This document shows positions 49,851 to 62,800 of a DNA stretch of 64,000 bases, in pieces. The stretch covers positions 1,922,001 to 1,986,000 of the forward strand of contig JBBPUQ010000006.1 of assembly GCA_038501195.1 (NCBI GenBank), in the 5' to 3' direction. Position 1 is the stretch's first letter; every line of letters starts with the position of its first letter. The position numbers were made by a program, and so were the translations under genes. This DNA is from Nemania diffusa (taxonomy: Eukaryota > Ascomycota > Sordariomycetes > Xylariales > Xylariaceae). The notes under the pieces were generated by a model that was given only the letters and a program-made list of their open reading frames with translations, was not told the origin of the DNA and did not search any database.

Positions 49851-49947
49851 AACAATCGCCCCGAAAAACCATGGCAGCTTGATACACCACAGTTGTTGTA
49901 GAGATAGCAACACAAAACTTGTATCACTAGGAAAAAGACAAACTGTC

Positions 49948-50956
49948 ATGCAATACGCAAACTTATTCCTCGGTCTCCTTTGGGCTGCCGGTGCCTACGC
50001 GAGATATGTAAGAAGGCTACATGGCCATATTCATAGCTACTACACGAGTAGATCATGCTAACTTAAGCTAGGCGCCATACGCTATCCCAGAAACCCAGGC
50101 CGGCAACCATGATGCTTCTATCGATGAAAAGAGCTCAGCACCAATCTCGCGAGACTGGCCAAAGCCACCGAGTATTAGCCACTCGCAGTCAACCCGTAAC
50201 GACAACAATCGCCGTGATACCGTGAGTGCTCTGCTGTTGTCCTGCATATCCAATACCATTGAACCCACCCCTTCCCGCCTACACTGCTAGTGCTTCAAAA
50301 AGGTCCAGGTCGCGGCGCTATCCCCGATGGTATTATCTCAGCTCGATATGCTCTATTCCTCGCTTTAGATCTTGCTCCGTGCTGATCCCTATTCCAACAA
50401 CCCTAGTACCCCATAAACTGCCACCTCCACAACTGGCCCTCAGCCTCGGTAGATTCAATCAAGCAAGCATACAGCTGGTTCTACCAGCTGTGGGCGCCGC
50501 TGGAGGCGGACGCGCAGCAGTGTCGCCGGATCGCGTGCTTCGGTTCGTCGGCGGTGTGGCTGTGCGCCGACACCCTCGGCTACCAGAGCGTGAACAGCGT
50601 GAAGATTGCCGACGAGATGAACGATCTCCTTGACGGAAACACCGGCTGCCTCGATAAGGGAAATAAGAACATGGTTCAAGGACAGGTGAGTGTGGCTATA
50701 TGTTTTCGGCTTTCTCCTTCTTGTCGATTTTTTGCTCCCGTGGCTTTAAGTAGGGAACGATCGCTTTTCTAGATGATTACACTTCTGTGGGAGGACGTGA
50801 AGTACGGTTTAAATATCTACGTGGAGAGTTATTTAAGAAGAGAACAGGCTAATAGTTGAATTTTCGTAGAAATTCACCTCGGCTGGGTGGAGCGTTCTTG
50901 TCCGCGGCGGCGAAGACTGCTCAACCGACGTACCGGAGAAGCCGATTTTCTACTGA
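49948..50956 (+). CDS. Small secreted six-cysteine protein, effector-like, four exons
   Basis: The proposed CDS joins 49948-50007, 50072-50221, 50407-50685 and 50870-50956 (191 residues). All introns are phase 0 with GTAAGA or GTGAGT donors, CTAAC/CTGAT/CTAAT branch-point matches and TAG ends. Residues 1-18 or so form a signal peptide (MQYANLFLGLLWAAGAYA). Residues 21-70 are a Cys-free, Ser/Asn-rich stretch ending NNRRDT, where Arg67-Arg68 is a candidate Kex2 site. The mature part has six Cys (75, 109, 114, 123, 151, 180), a WLCADT and a GWSVLVRGGEDC segment, enough for three disulfides. Length, secretion signal, pro-region and cysteines fit ascomycete effector or antimicrobial candidates; no domain name can be given. 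Exon 1 is certain only as a signal-peptide-like frame; the rest rests on splice logic. It sits alone in about 12 kb of gene-poor DNA. Confidence 0.65.
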
Positions 50957-53900
50957 TTTGTAATGAGGGTGGATAACTAGGGCTCAGAAAAGCTTCTCTC
51001 TCCTATATACTAATTAAGATGTGGTATCACCCCCTTGAGACTACATATGTTTCTAAAGGGCTCATGTTGGAAAGTTACGTTCAACTCTGATAGCATTGGT
51101 GTATGGATCTGTCTCAGTCTGTCTCTTAACCATGTAGAGTTTCTATAACAGCGAAAACTTTCTGCCGGAATTCAAGCACTCTTATAGCTGTACTTAGTAT
51201 CACGGCGACCTTTGATCCTAGTTCATAGGGTGACGAGATATTTATCATCGACACTACCAAGTAATTATCTAAGGCCCGCCGTGAGACGAGTACCTATCTG
51301 TAGTTCAGTGAGGTCTAAATCGATAGGTTCATGAGCTAACTAATAGTCATTGGTAATTGTCCATGATTGATCGTTGCTTTACTTATTGCATGTATTATAG
51401 TTCTACAGTGTGATACCTACCAACTGATATGAGAGCTTCTAATCAGTCAGTTTGAATCTCACACTATGATATAATAGTTACTCTCGGAATAGGAAATTAT
51501 TTTCCATTACTGACATAAGCTGCAGTTAAGAGGGTTTCCAGGGTCTTCGGGCAACGTCACTCATTCATAACATACATTTACTATGGCGATATAAAACCTG
51601 AGCATATCACTGTGGGAGAGCATTAGATAATCGCTCATATTGACCTCTATCCATGGTATATGATCGATTATGTTGAAAGGGGACACTTACACATCCCCAG
51701 TCTGCGTGTATAAAATCCGATTAGAAACTCATAAACATGGTTCGGGGGGCGAAGTAGTTTCTTTTTATCGCAGCCCCTAATGCTTGTATGTTCTACTTAT
51801 TGTAAGTATGTAGTTATTACTCTTAAACAGTTTGAATATATATTAGTTCTATATATGCGCCAAGTTTTGCTAGACCATTTTGTCCTTGTTCAGAAATCAC
51901 AAGTATGTCTGTGTTGAAATCTGCAGACAGTTTTGTTATGCAGTTCAGGTTAGGAGTGTAGATGACTTCTACGATTGTCGAGTTGATCATTTGAATTGTT
52001 TTGTACATACGTTAGAAAAGGCTCAGTCTAGACGGCAGTGAGGCAGTCTTACGTACTTGTAGAGGTATGATACTTCTGGTTTTCTCCATCTTCCCCACAA
52101 GTGAAAAAGCTCGCGTGGCTTAAGAGAGAAGCAAGTGTTACCGGCAGACTGCCCCTGTTACGAGCGACTTACCCGGGAGACACGCCCGTCAGCAGCACGG
52201 GAGAAGCCTTTAGCCAACAGGTCAATCCTTCGCTGCGTAGGACCTTTCGGGGCTAGATAAATTGGTAGGTGGTACATGTGATTTCACAACAAAGCATTCC
52301 TGTCGCTCTGCAGGCAACTAAACTTCATTGAGGCAGGCAGCTCGTGCACCTTTCATAGTTAGTACATACTTTTAGTCCCGATGCATTTCAGAGTCCCCAT
52401 GACCCATTCCGATTTGTCATCACGCAGCCATAAGCCGTGGGAACCTATTCTGCCTACCCAACCAGAGGTCAACTCTTGCGCCCGTCTTCAGAGAGGAGGA
52501 GCCCGCTATGCGTAACCAAACACGTCTCCACGGCAGGCAAGTCCTGTTTCAATCTCGAGAGCTCGCCACATACTGCACATCCTTAGGCCTACATAGGATA
52601 TGCGGACACCAGAGCAGAAGCCGACGCGCACACCCTTGCTTGCTTTTGCACTCGTCGGCGAATTTTTCCCTTCTGTATCATAGCCTTTGTACTTGCAAGT
52701 ACCTAGATAGATGTGGCACGCGAGAGGTCATAAAGGATGGTCGGCGCTCAGGCTGGGGTGTAACGACATCCTCGGCTTTTGCAGTTCCACCCCCGCCATT
52801 TGGCCGGTGGATAGGTTTTATACCTCCTTGACGGAATACCGAGAGGAAACGTAATGTAATGCAGGCCAGGCTCAGGCTGGGTGGTGGTTTCGTTCATGCT
52901 GTTTTGCCAAACCCTCGTCGATGCCCAGCAATGCGGCTCTCGCCAAGCTCGCGGCCAAGACGGCACGATCAGGCACAGATGGGGATTTTCTAGATCGATG
53001 GGCATTTCCATTTTTCTTTTTGCTTTTCCCTTGCCGAAGGCGAATTTTCGAACTATTTGGTCACTACTCTATCTCATCTACAATTGTAACCATCCGATCG
53101 CCAAGTATCCCCCATTCCTGCGGCGCCAAGCGATTGACACCGTCAGTATTACTGCAAATGGCCCGTATGCTAGAAAAAGGTGAGCCGAAAGTGCAACGGT
53201 GCAGTTTGCGGTGAGCTACCTGGGACAAAGTCACAACCCTTTTTACCGGCTTACAGCCCAGCCTAGAAGTGTCATGGGGGGCTTGGATGTTCGCCTATCG
53301 TCTATGAGGAACTAGATTGTGAAGAGCAAGGGTGGCAATGCGACGCGGCACCAACCGGGTCAAAAGCCCTCGCAGAACGTCGCATGATGCATGATTAACC
53401 ACTCTATTTTACAAGTGACTACCATAATCTTGGGATAGCTAGTGGTGTGAGTGATATTCCAGCCTTGAGGCTTCCATGGTTCGGGTCCAGGCTTCAGGTT
53501 GTCCAATAGTAAATCGTTGTATATATATTGACTGACGCAAGTGCTCATCGAAACTTCAGCATGCAATCTGGTAGATGAGCCCTGGCGTGGGAGCTGTAGC
53601 TGTGACTGCAACAGCACTAACACTAACACCAGCACCGGTACCCCCCTGATGGAAACTGTTTGTCAAGAATGCATCTAGCAGAATTAGGGAAGCCGGCCCA
53701 TGCCCTGTTCATCGTGTAGATGCCGACATGAATACCCCGGCGCCTACTCCCCACGTGTATGGGATGAAGGTTCACAGTACAGAACAGAGGGCGCCAATGG
53801 TCATTGGTTTAGATTCTCTTCTTGCCACTGCACCGGGAACCTGGCACATAGATGAGGGGGATAATTGCAAGGAAGTCTTCGACGAGGATGAGGAGCCGAG

Positions 53901-56900
53901 AATGAAATGAACCGTTGTTAATTCTGGGGAAGAGAAAAAAGAAAAAATTATAATATATATATATATAGATAGAGAGATATAGAGAGAGCTATACTTCCCT
54001 TCTATGTACCCATGCCATGCCGGACGGTATTCCCCGAGCTCATGTTGGCGGTGGCTAAGGAATGTTGCAGGTGCAGGACAACGATTCCTTTCCTCATTCC
54101 CTGTTCTCCGGGAACGCACATTCGTAACAGAGTTTTATGATGCATAGCTATACATAATGTAATCTTCAGTCCGGTTGACTTTCTCCTTCTGAGCTTTCTG
54201 CTCTGGGAGTAGCGAACGCATCTCAGCCCGGGAAGTGTGTGCTTAAGAGACAGATGCCTGGCTCATCGTTTAGTGTGTGTGGGCCAGGAGACGATATGTG
54301 GGCAAAATAAAAACTACCTAGTCACGCAGGAATTGGCATTCTTGATAGGCGAGGTGGACGAGCATGTACTTGTATATATATGTATGTACAATCCCGAAAC
54401 TCAATTGACACCGAGTAGAAGCATGTACGTATAAGCAGGGGAAGCCAGAAACTACACATACCTACATACAATACAACTCTCGAATGGATCATGGGACCTG
54501 AGTACGTTTGCATCAAATACAACCCAATAACAGGCAAATTATATCGTTACCCAGACCCAAAACTCTTGAGTCTAATGACGTGGTTTAAGGAGATCGCAAA
54601 AATCCCACTGCTTACGAGAGCATTGAAAACTTGAACTGATACTGTAAATCGCTATCTGCGGTTTGATAATTGTACACTACTGTACTCCGTAGATACGCTA
54701 CAGAATACGCAACTAGTTTTTCTCTAGTTCGTGGTAACCCTGCTCCTGTCCCGGGGGATGGGCCCCCATTCAACAACCTCTTGGCCATTTATCGCTCACA
54801 GCCCGCTTTTTGACCGGTCATCGCAGGCGACTATAGAGAGGATTGACGATGCTCGGGACTGGCGGGCACGAATCATCGTGGGGAGCCACGCGGAGCTGGG
54901 GGAAGGGATCGCTTAGGAGCGGGGAGAATCGCGCTCTCGAGTCGATACCTATTTCTACGTACTTACTTAGTCTCCTGCTCCTATTCCTGCCCCCTACATA
55001 TGGGCGTCAGAAGGAATGGGTGGAAGCGGAGATCAAGGGGCCATGCAACAAACGTCCGAGACCCGCGGAGGAAACCCTACGTATAAGCCTACCTATTCGC
55101 AGAAAAACGGTCAACAGAAACCCAGGCGTAAGGAGGATGATGTCAACCGCCTCCTGTATGTAAGTAAGTACTCGATAGTCGGTCTGAGATCGCATGCGCG
55201 TTCGTATGCGTTCTATCGCGGTGCAGGCTCTACTATGTGATACAACTATGCAATACAACAGCACCAACGGCGGCGGCGGCGGTTCAACGGGTCCTTGCTA
55301 ATTAACATCGATGATGGATGCGGTATGACTCGGGCGCTTCGAACTCCCCAAGAGAATACCAGAATGCCACTCGCCAATCCCCATTGGACCTAGGCTGGAT
55401 AGTAGGGCTCGTTAGGCAGTGTAGCGTAGTACCTAATAGTGCTAGAGTGCTGTACGCAGACCCCCACAGCATCCATCATGGATGCTCGTACGTTTTGTGC
55501 ACCTGACGGAACCTCTAGTCAGCCAGCATGCATACATTAACTAAGGTACGCAGTACTGTACCGCAGGGCAAGTACATGCGGGATGAGGCCGCTTAGGTAG
55601 AGCGTGCAGAGAACACTACAAGGTGTACTATGTAGATACAGAAAACCTAGTACGTAGGGCTCGCCCGAAAGAATATATACGGAAAGTAAGGCATTCAAGA
55701 CAGGAACAAACACGTTAGGTAATGATCACCAGCCTACTTTCCCTGATAAGTAGTTGGACTGTGCTTGCATCATGTAAGTCTCTTCCTGGCAGAAAAAAAG
55801 CTTGTTTTTCCCCGCCGTTGTCGTCACAAACCAGGGTTTGTTGAGCCGGCTAGTGCAGCCCTGACTGGGCTAGCCGCAGTGAGATGTGATGTGGTGAGAA
55901 AGAAAGAAAAAATAGTAAATTGAAGAAAATTCGAGAAGTTGACCATAAGCGACTGTGGAACTGCATATCTGCAGCCCCAAGAAGAAAGTAGTGACCAGTA
56001 CCCTGAATTTCGAATAGGATAAGGCAAGATAATCTTTGATGGCACGACGGCAACTATAGCATTGTATATAGATAGGCGTTTCGGTGAATATCTAGAGCCT
56101 TGACTGGCAATTTTAAACCAACCCCGGGGCATTGCCCCTTGGAGGATAGAACCTGTACTAAGATACCTATGGCGTTCAGCTAATGGATCGACTTTTATCT
56201 TTGCCCGGGACTGGACTCGGCCTTCGGCACTCGCACAACTGTCATTTGGTAATCACAAAGAAACACCAAGCTTGGGAATACCAACGCCGGGAATAATATT
56301 ATACCTCGTAAGGAATACGGGAGTAACGGCGAGCGCTCGTTGTTCTATTCGATTGTTGAGGAGCCACTACCTACTTGTCGATCCCCCTCTGACATGGCCC
56401 AGTAAGAAGTATCGTAGAGCCTTGAAGGCGCATTGTAAGTACACTACAGAATACCTACCTATGGCCTGTGGGTGTTAGCCGTCGCGGAAATTGACGCCCC
56501 GGCCGCATCAACGTTGTGCATGACCTAACCTACCTAGTTGGGTAGTTACACAACGCTAGACCGGACCAAACTGTCGGATCGGCATCTTGCAGCACGAACG
56601 TAGGTCGGTAGGCATTCATAGTAACAATTCGTTCTAGGCAACGAGGACACGGAGACAAGATAATTGAAGCGGCTTTTGCTTGAATTACATCAATTCAAAC
56701 TCTATAATTGGTCTAGCTAGACGGAGAGAGCTCGAGCAAGTGCTCCCAATTCTCTATCGTCCCGTCACGTCAGACCATCTTGAAGCATCGCGATCTATCA
56801 TGAGCTCCGCTGCAAGTCAAGTCTCCCTATGCGGGAAACTCTCTAGTACAATAATGGCAGCTAAACAGTACGAGGTTGATGTAGGCCCTGTGAATCCCTA

Positions 56901-57220
56901 AATCCGAGCCTGAACTCGCTATATCTGCCAAATTGACATTCCACCCGCGAACCATCACAAACAGAATCAGCTTCGCAGACCCGACCGAACTACGGTCGTA
57001 CCAAGGATGGGTACCAAGGTAAGATTATGTACTTGCTGGCAACTAGGGCCGCATGTTTCGTAACGTAGCCGGTTGCATAGACCCCCTAGATCCACCTGTT
57101 AATGCAATATGATATCCCCGCCGTAACGCCGTCGTATGAACATGTCCTCTGATCGGGAGAATTGTAGTATCCCACGATGGCAACAACTCAAGTCTGGTTT
57201 GAAGTTGTCACCGACGTAAT
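50957..57220. other. Long intergenic region, no supported gene
   Basis: 6.3 kb between the secreted-protein gene and the kinase gene. It has short microsatellites (TA/GA run at 53949-53988; CGG run near 55269-55283) and scattered TACC/GTAT runs. An ATG-started 60-codon frame at 53728-53910 with an acidic C-terminus is the only mildly gene-like stretch, and I could find no splice partner for it. No tRNA, 5S rRNA or transposon ends were recognised. Confidence 0.45.
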
Positions 57221-59824
57221 TTAATAGCCTGGTTTGCCTGGCATCGGTGGTAATCCGTGGCCAGTGCTCATTGGAGGTAAGTGGTTATGGCAAAAGATCT
57301 TGCCGTTGAGGCTTTTCATGCAATCCTTCTTCGAAGCGTCGATATATTTTACCGGATCATCGTAACTTTCCAGCTGACAACATTCCACATTCTTCATCCA
57401 TCTGTTGGTAACCACATCACTCATCGTGATGCGCTTCTTCGGGTCAAAATGCAGCATGTTCAATAGAAGGCGACGCAGACCAAGCGGTTTGACGAAATAT
57501 TCGAAGGCTGCCGATTTAGGATAAATCTCCTTCGCAATATCAGGTTTTGCTACCTTTTTGGCATCAGCTTTTTCCCAGGCGGCAACTAGCTCGTTATAGT
57601 TTTTCTGGGATCCGCCAGCCTCCGCTTTCTCCCAGAGATTGGCACCAAAAGTGAGATAGATCATGACGATGGCGGAACTCCAAACATCTAGCGCTCGAGG
57701 ATCGTATTCCTCCCGTTTGTCCAGGACCTCAGGCGCGATGTATGGCAGACTGCCACAAATTCCTGGCTTGCAGAACCGTACTTCACCCATACCGACACCG
57801 CATTGTCCTCCCGACTCTCTCAAGCCCGGATGTATGCCTGAGAACACTTCCGAAACTCCGAAATCGGTTATCTTCAATTTGCTGTCTTTAGTAATGAGAA
57901 GGTTTTCCAACTTGATATCGCGGTGTGCGATGCCGTTCTTGTGAAGATAGTTGATACCTTGGCAGAGTTGCTTGAATATACACAGTCGATCGACCTCTCG
58001 GCCTTCTTCTCTGAGATACTTTTTTGACACGAGACTGAAGAGATCTCCTTCTGAGCAGTATTCCATGACGTGATTCCAGCGTCCGTGGTCGGTACACAAC
58101 CGAACAGTCTCGACAACGTTGGGGTGATGTAAACTCTTGGCTATGCTGTACTCTGATTTGATCTTCTTGTCGTACTCCTCAGGCGACTCGTTTGCAGATT
58201 TGGATCTAAACTCTTTGGCGGCATAGAGCTCCCCAGGATAACCCTTACGCACCATTAAAGTGACTTTAGAAGTAGCGCCTTTACCCAGATGCTTACCATG
58301 TCGGCCGAGGAATTTATGTTGGTACTCGTACTCTTTCAGTAGCTCGGCAACATCGACAGTGAAATCGTCCGGAAGACTCAGGCTTAGTCTCCTGGCCTTC
58401 ATCCCAGTCCCAGCCTCTGGTGGAATAGCCCAAGGCTGGCGCGTTAGATGGTCATCATCGGGATTTGTCTTGCGTTCCAGACTTCTTGCTCGACGGGGTG
58501 GGGCGTTCTTTGCAGTGCCAGCAAAATTGACTCTCTGGCGGAGCGAAAGTCCGGTAAGAGCTCTGTGCTTTTTCGAGCTATTATCTACAAAATCGTTCGA
58601 GGTGGGCATTTGAGAAGCATTGGCCTTGTCGTGGGAGGCAAGGGCCATTTCGAGAGGTGAGCCGGGCGATGGCGGCGTATTAGACCTCGTTGTTGCAACG
58701 GATCGGTGGTAAGAGAATCTGCGGCGACTAGGGTTGCCTTGAATTTTACCAACGACCGTCAAACTGGTTTCAGACGTACCAGCACTGCAATTAGAATCCT
58801 TTGCTGACGCCGATGGTGCGGCTATTGCAGGCGTTGCACCAGCAGCACTATTTTCGTCTGCATAGTAGCTGGTGCGCTTGAATAATGACGACATAGCGCG
58901 TGACAGGGCAGACGAGGATCGTCTGGTTAGAGGCCGCGGCGTGATTGGGGCAAATGGGGCCTGCTCAGGGTAGGTCACAACCTTGGTAGCGGGAGTAGAC
59001 GAATCCTCGGTGGCCAGGATATGCGAGTTTCGTCGCAGAGAGGGCTGCAACTGGTCCTTGGTGGACTGGCTCAGAGGAACATCTGGGTGCTCTGGAATGC
59101 CTAGAGATGTTCCTATAAGACTGTTGGGGACCGAGTCACGGTGATACAGTTCGTCGTGACTGTCACAGAAGCGGAAATCGCGGGATTGGCGGCCGCTGAC
59201 CGGCGTAACAGGGTCGTTGGGGAGAGATTCACTGCACGTTTCCTCGTCGCATTCTTCGGGAATCGGGGTAGTTAAATCTGTAGGGTACCGACGCAGTGAG
59301 TCTATTGGGGTCTGCAGAGAGCTACAATACGACGAGGTATTTATGGAGGAACACGAAGGGGAGGATGGTTCTGTAGGAGGAATGATTAAACCAATTGTGA
59401 GGTCGAGAATTGAACGATTGAGGTCGGATATACCTGAGCGAACCGTCTTCGACGAAGAAGATGGGATAGGCCGCGGCGCAGAGATGGCGGTTGATATACT
59501 TGGAGGGGTGGTGGCCGGCGTGGCTGCAGGGGAGACGGTAGCGGCGGCAGCGGGCGTGGAGGTAGAATTAGGTGTAGAATTAACTGTAGGTGTAGAAGAA
59601 ACAGTGGCGGACGCTGGTTTTGTAGGCGAGACAAAAGAGAGACTGGGATTGGTGTTGGCGTCGGCGGCATTAGGATCGGCCTGGGCACTAGTCGAGCTGC
59701 TGGGGTTGCGGGTGGCAGCTGAGCCGTAGGGTTGCGAATAGAGGGATGGCGTGGGCGTTGATGATGACATTGCTGCCACCGGTGCCGTGGGCGGTGTCGT
59801 GAGCACCTGTGCCTGTGGGGCCAT
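57221..59824 (-). CDS. HAL4/SAT4-like serine/threonine protein kinase
   Basis: 867 residues in one frame, with the start ATG at 59824 in good context (A at -3, G at +4). Residues 1 to about 500 are Ser/Thr/Pro/Ala-rich and probably disordered. The kinase domain runs from about 507 to 800. It has a Gly loop LGKGATSKV (G514, G516), AAKEF with Lys537, HRDIKLEN with catalytic Asp636, DFG at 654-656, and CGSLPYIAPEV as the activation-segment end. The insert HPGLRESGGQCGVGMGEV between DFG and APE and the EEYDPRALDVWSSAIV segment are typical of fungal HAL4/SAT4 (NPR/HAL5 family) kinases. In yeasts these stabilise Trk potassium transporters and nutrient permeases at the plasma membrane and affect salt tolerance. 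All catalytic residues are present, so the enzyme should be active. The specific substrate here is inferred from family only. Confidence 0.92.
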   Translation of the reverse strand: MAPQAQVLTTPPTAPVAAMSSSTPTPSLYSQPYGSAATRNPSSSTSAQADPNAADANTNPSLSFVSPTKPASATVSSTPTVNSTPNSTSTPAAAATVSPAATPATTPPSISTAISAPRPIPSSSSKTVRSGISDLNRSILDLTIGLIIPPTEPSSPSCSSINTSSYCSSLQTPIDSLRRYPTDLTTPIPEECDEETCSESLPNDPVTPVSGRQSRDFRFCDSHDELYHRDSVPNSLIGTSLGIPEHPDVPLSQSTKDQLQPSLRRNSHILATEDSSTPATKVVTYPEQAPFAPITPRPLTRRSSSALSRAMSSLFKRTSYYADENSAAGATPAIAAPSASAKDSNCSAGTSETSLTVVGKIQGNPSRRRFSYHRSVATTRSNTPPSPGSPLEMALASHDKANASQMPTSNDFVDNSSKKHRALTGLSLRQRVNFAGTAKNAPPRRARSLERKTNPDDDHLTRQPWAIPPEAGTGMKARRLSLSLPDDFTVDVAELLKEYEYQHKFLGRHGKHLGKGATSKVTLMVRKGYPGELYAAKEFRSKSANESPEEYDKKIKSEYSIAKSLHHPNVVETVRLCTDHGRWNHVMEYCSEGDLFSLVSKKYLREEGREVDRLCIFKQLCQGINYLHKNGIAHRDIKLENLLITKDSKLKITDFGVSEVFSGIHPGLRESGGQCGVGMGEVRFCKPGICGSLPYIAPEVLDKREEYDPRALDVWSSAIVMIYLTFGANLWEKAEAGGSQKNYNELVAAWEKADAKKVAKPDIAKEIYPKSAAFEYFVKPLGLRRLLLNMLHFDPKKRITMSDVVTNRWMKNVECCQLESYDDPVKYIDASKKDCMKSLNGKIFCHNHLPPMSTGHGLPPMPGKPGY

Positions 59825-62800
59825 GGTCGCTGTTTAGATGCCTGGAAGCGTTTAAGAGGTCGTGTATAAGCGTGCGTCCAGCGTGCTGGTCACCTGTGCG
59901 GAAGTCCGGGAATACAGTGGTAGGTGCTGTATTGTCTGCTGTGGTTCGTGCCTTGCTTGTCGTTGTTGTCAAGGCCCTGCTCCCCAAACCAAATACCGGG
60001 CTTGCCTCTGAAACACCTGTGGCAACAATTGCTCCAGCGGGCTAGGGGCGGTCGTTTGGGGGAGAGTGCCGTGCTGTCATAGGGGATAGGGTGTACCACC
60101 AAGCAGGACAAAGAGCGAGCCAATGACCCGAGGTGAAGAGATGGTGAAAGGAAGTAAAAGACCTTTTCAATCCCGGACTAGAAGAGCAACCGGGAGAGGT
60201 AAGAACTCGTGCGGGAAAAGGACGCGTTATGAATAGCGGCGGGTGCTGCTGGGCGTCGTGTAATGATATACCTCTGCGTAGGTAGCCCAGTCCACCCTTC
60301 TGAGTTTGTACTTGAAAGTATTTATCACCGAGGAGGCGGATCGACTTGGAAACGGCGGCCTTCAAGCCCTAATGCACGCTGCGAATCTGCAGGGAACAGC
60401 GCTTACGGGGCGATGTAGCAGACCAACGCAGGCGATGAATTAGGTACATAAGATCCCTGCTGGACTGGGGTGTACTGGGGTGTACTGATCCACTGCAACG
60501 AGGTAACGTTGAAGGAACGGCGCCTGGAGAGGACGAGATGCGTACTTTAGTTTACGTATTAGGCTCTACCTAGCCTAGCGCTGCGAGTCGTTGTAGATAG
60601 TCTATGTGGGTAGGTGGGTAGGTACCTCCTATTGTCTCCTATGGTAGGTATGCTCTGTATGTACCTACAATGAGCGAGCTACCTAACCTATTGGACAAGA
60701 CACGCTGGATATCCCGAGCTTCATAGCACTCGGTCAAATTCCCGCAAAGACCCATGTCCTCTCGTTCATGGGGGTGCCGTATCCGGTATCAGTCGAAGCA
60801 GCTAAGTATCTATAAGTAGATGAATAAGCTGTCGGCTCTGTCAAGGATATGGGCGAGTGGCCGGTGTGAGAGATAGCAAAGCCGACGTCGTGTAAGTGAG
60901 ATAATCGCGGGCTGGAGAGTCGTTTGTCCCTCTACCGCCTCTGGGGGAGGGGGGACTGATATAAGATTTAGGAAGCAAAAAAAGTACAGTATGCGGCAAG
61001 TTTAAACTGAATGCCGTCGCTTAATTAATTAGGTGTTCCAGCCAGAGCTAGTATTCGAGAGAAGGGAGAGGTTGGCCACAAAGCTCTTGTCTTCAAGGGC
61101 GGGAGCACTGAGAACTTAAAAGAACGCAATGCTGTCTTGGCTAATTCTTCTTCGAAGATTCGATGCAGCCAAGTGTCTGTAATCCCCTGATTTCTTACAA
61201 TCCAGGAGTGTTGCACAGCCCGCGGTACAGTACGTAGTATACCAAGCGCTGGTCAGAGTGACGGGCCTCGAGATCGACATTGCCCAGATAGCTGCCCAGA
61301 TGCCAAGGCAAACGAAGATGGGAGTATATTGGGAGAGCTAGCGGTAGTCATAAAACGACAACAGCTCAACTTTAGCTACTTAGCTGAGATTCAACCGGCA
61401 AGACAATAGATACTAGGATAGCTGTTTTACACTACATACGGGTACATAATTGCAGAGCTTCTATAAGCTGTAGGCATCCATATAGGTAGATAGATAGTAT
61501 CGAGGGTTGGCCTTCGACCGTTGCTTTGAGTTCTCGGGCTGCTATGAATACCTACTACTGGTTTAACCACCGCGAGATATGTTTATTTATATTATACGTA
61601 TGCAAAGTCAGTCACGTAAAGACGACGTTAAAATATTCAAACACCCCTTATGGGCTCACAACGTGGGTAGGTATATCGTGAATGTTAGTTTGTCGATATA
61701 CGCCGGGGTACTACGTTAATTCTTCATACTCACACAACCTTCGATCTCATAGTTACTTAAAAGGCTAGACTATGCAGTAGATAGGTGCCTACGCGTAATG
61801 GCGGCGACGCCATAGATCAGTAACTCTGAGGTCTCAGCATCTTGTCGCCAGTGAATATTTTCAGGGATTCCAGAGCGAATGCTTGGTATATTCACTATGC
61901 CACTTCTAGAAATGGTTCAAACTCTAGATATGTTAGCTGCCTCCGCTTATTAGATCAAATTGAATACGTACATAGAGATGAATGCTAAATCACATGATAT
62001 TGGGTGGAGGTGACCACTGAGAGAGCTACCAAGGCTGGCCAAGTACGAGCCAAGCCTCAAGCCACCAAGATTGTTAGGTATATCTATTGACAACTTTTTC
62101 CTACCAAATCTCTAGCCGCGGGTATGTACGTATCTGCGTACAGTACAAGATTGAGTTCTCAATTCTACTATGACATTTAGCAGCTAGTCTGATAGGCAAA
62201 CCTAGAGCTACTAGCGACGCCAGTGTCAACATTCGTCTTACATTCGTTACACGGATGTTGGCATCACAATATGAAACGACATTTCATCTGCCCCGGTCAT
62301 GTCTCGCTGCTAAACCACCTAGGTGGTACGGGTAAGATGTTATCGTCGCCAAAAATACTGCACCGTTTCCATGAGAACATGCTGTGCACATACAGTACTT
62401 GACTAGTGGTGTCATTCGGCGAAAAGTCCAAGGCGAGCCCAGCCAGCGCCACCCTTCGTCGAAGAGGGTGCCGGTCATCTTATAGTATCATATTCTAGAT
62501 AGGTATTTCGAAGCGTGACCTAGAAGAGCTAGCAATGCAAGATAAATACCGCAATTTACTAACTCTTGTGGAGTGGCAGGTATTCCAGTGCCAAAACTCT
62601 GGGGATGCTTGTGGGGGGTGACCAAGACCATGGCTCCCCGCCTATCTTCTGCTTGTCTCTACCCAGTCTGATGGATCTAAGATTCTATCTTGCGATGGGT
62701 TCTATCGAGTACAGCGTATCCTCTCACACCCGCGTCGTTATGCCTAGCACGCTGTTGTGTATGGAAGATGCCTACAGATTACTGACATAGAGAGTAATGC

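Noticed and set aside
52508..53214. Three overlapping + strand frames of 97-107 codons
   Set aside because: They have no recognisable domain or coherent splice signals, and some begin at a non-ATG codon.
53470..53495. GGTTCGGGTCC resembling a tRNA T-loop
   Set aside because: The flanking bases do not form a T-stem or acceptor stem and no anticodon arm is present upstream.
54240..54262. Run similar to a transposase mosaic end / sequencing adapter (TAAGAGACAG)
   Set aside because: Only ten bases match, the surrounding sequence is continuous with the rest, and there is no assembly break.
59217..59729. 170-codon + strand open frame opposite the kinase N-terminus
   Set aside because: It is a Val/Gly/Ala-rich antisense shadow of the Ser/Thr/Ala-rich kinase tail.
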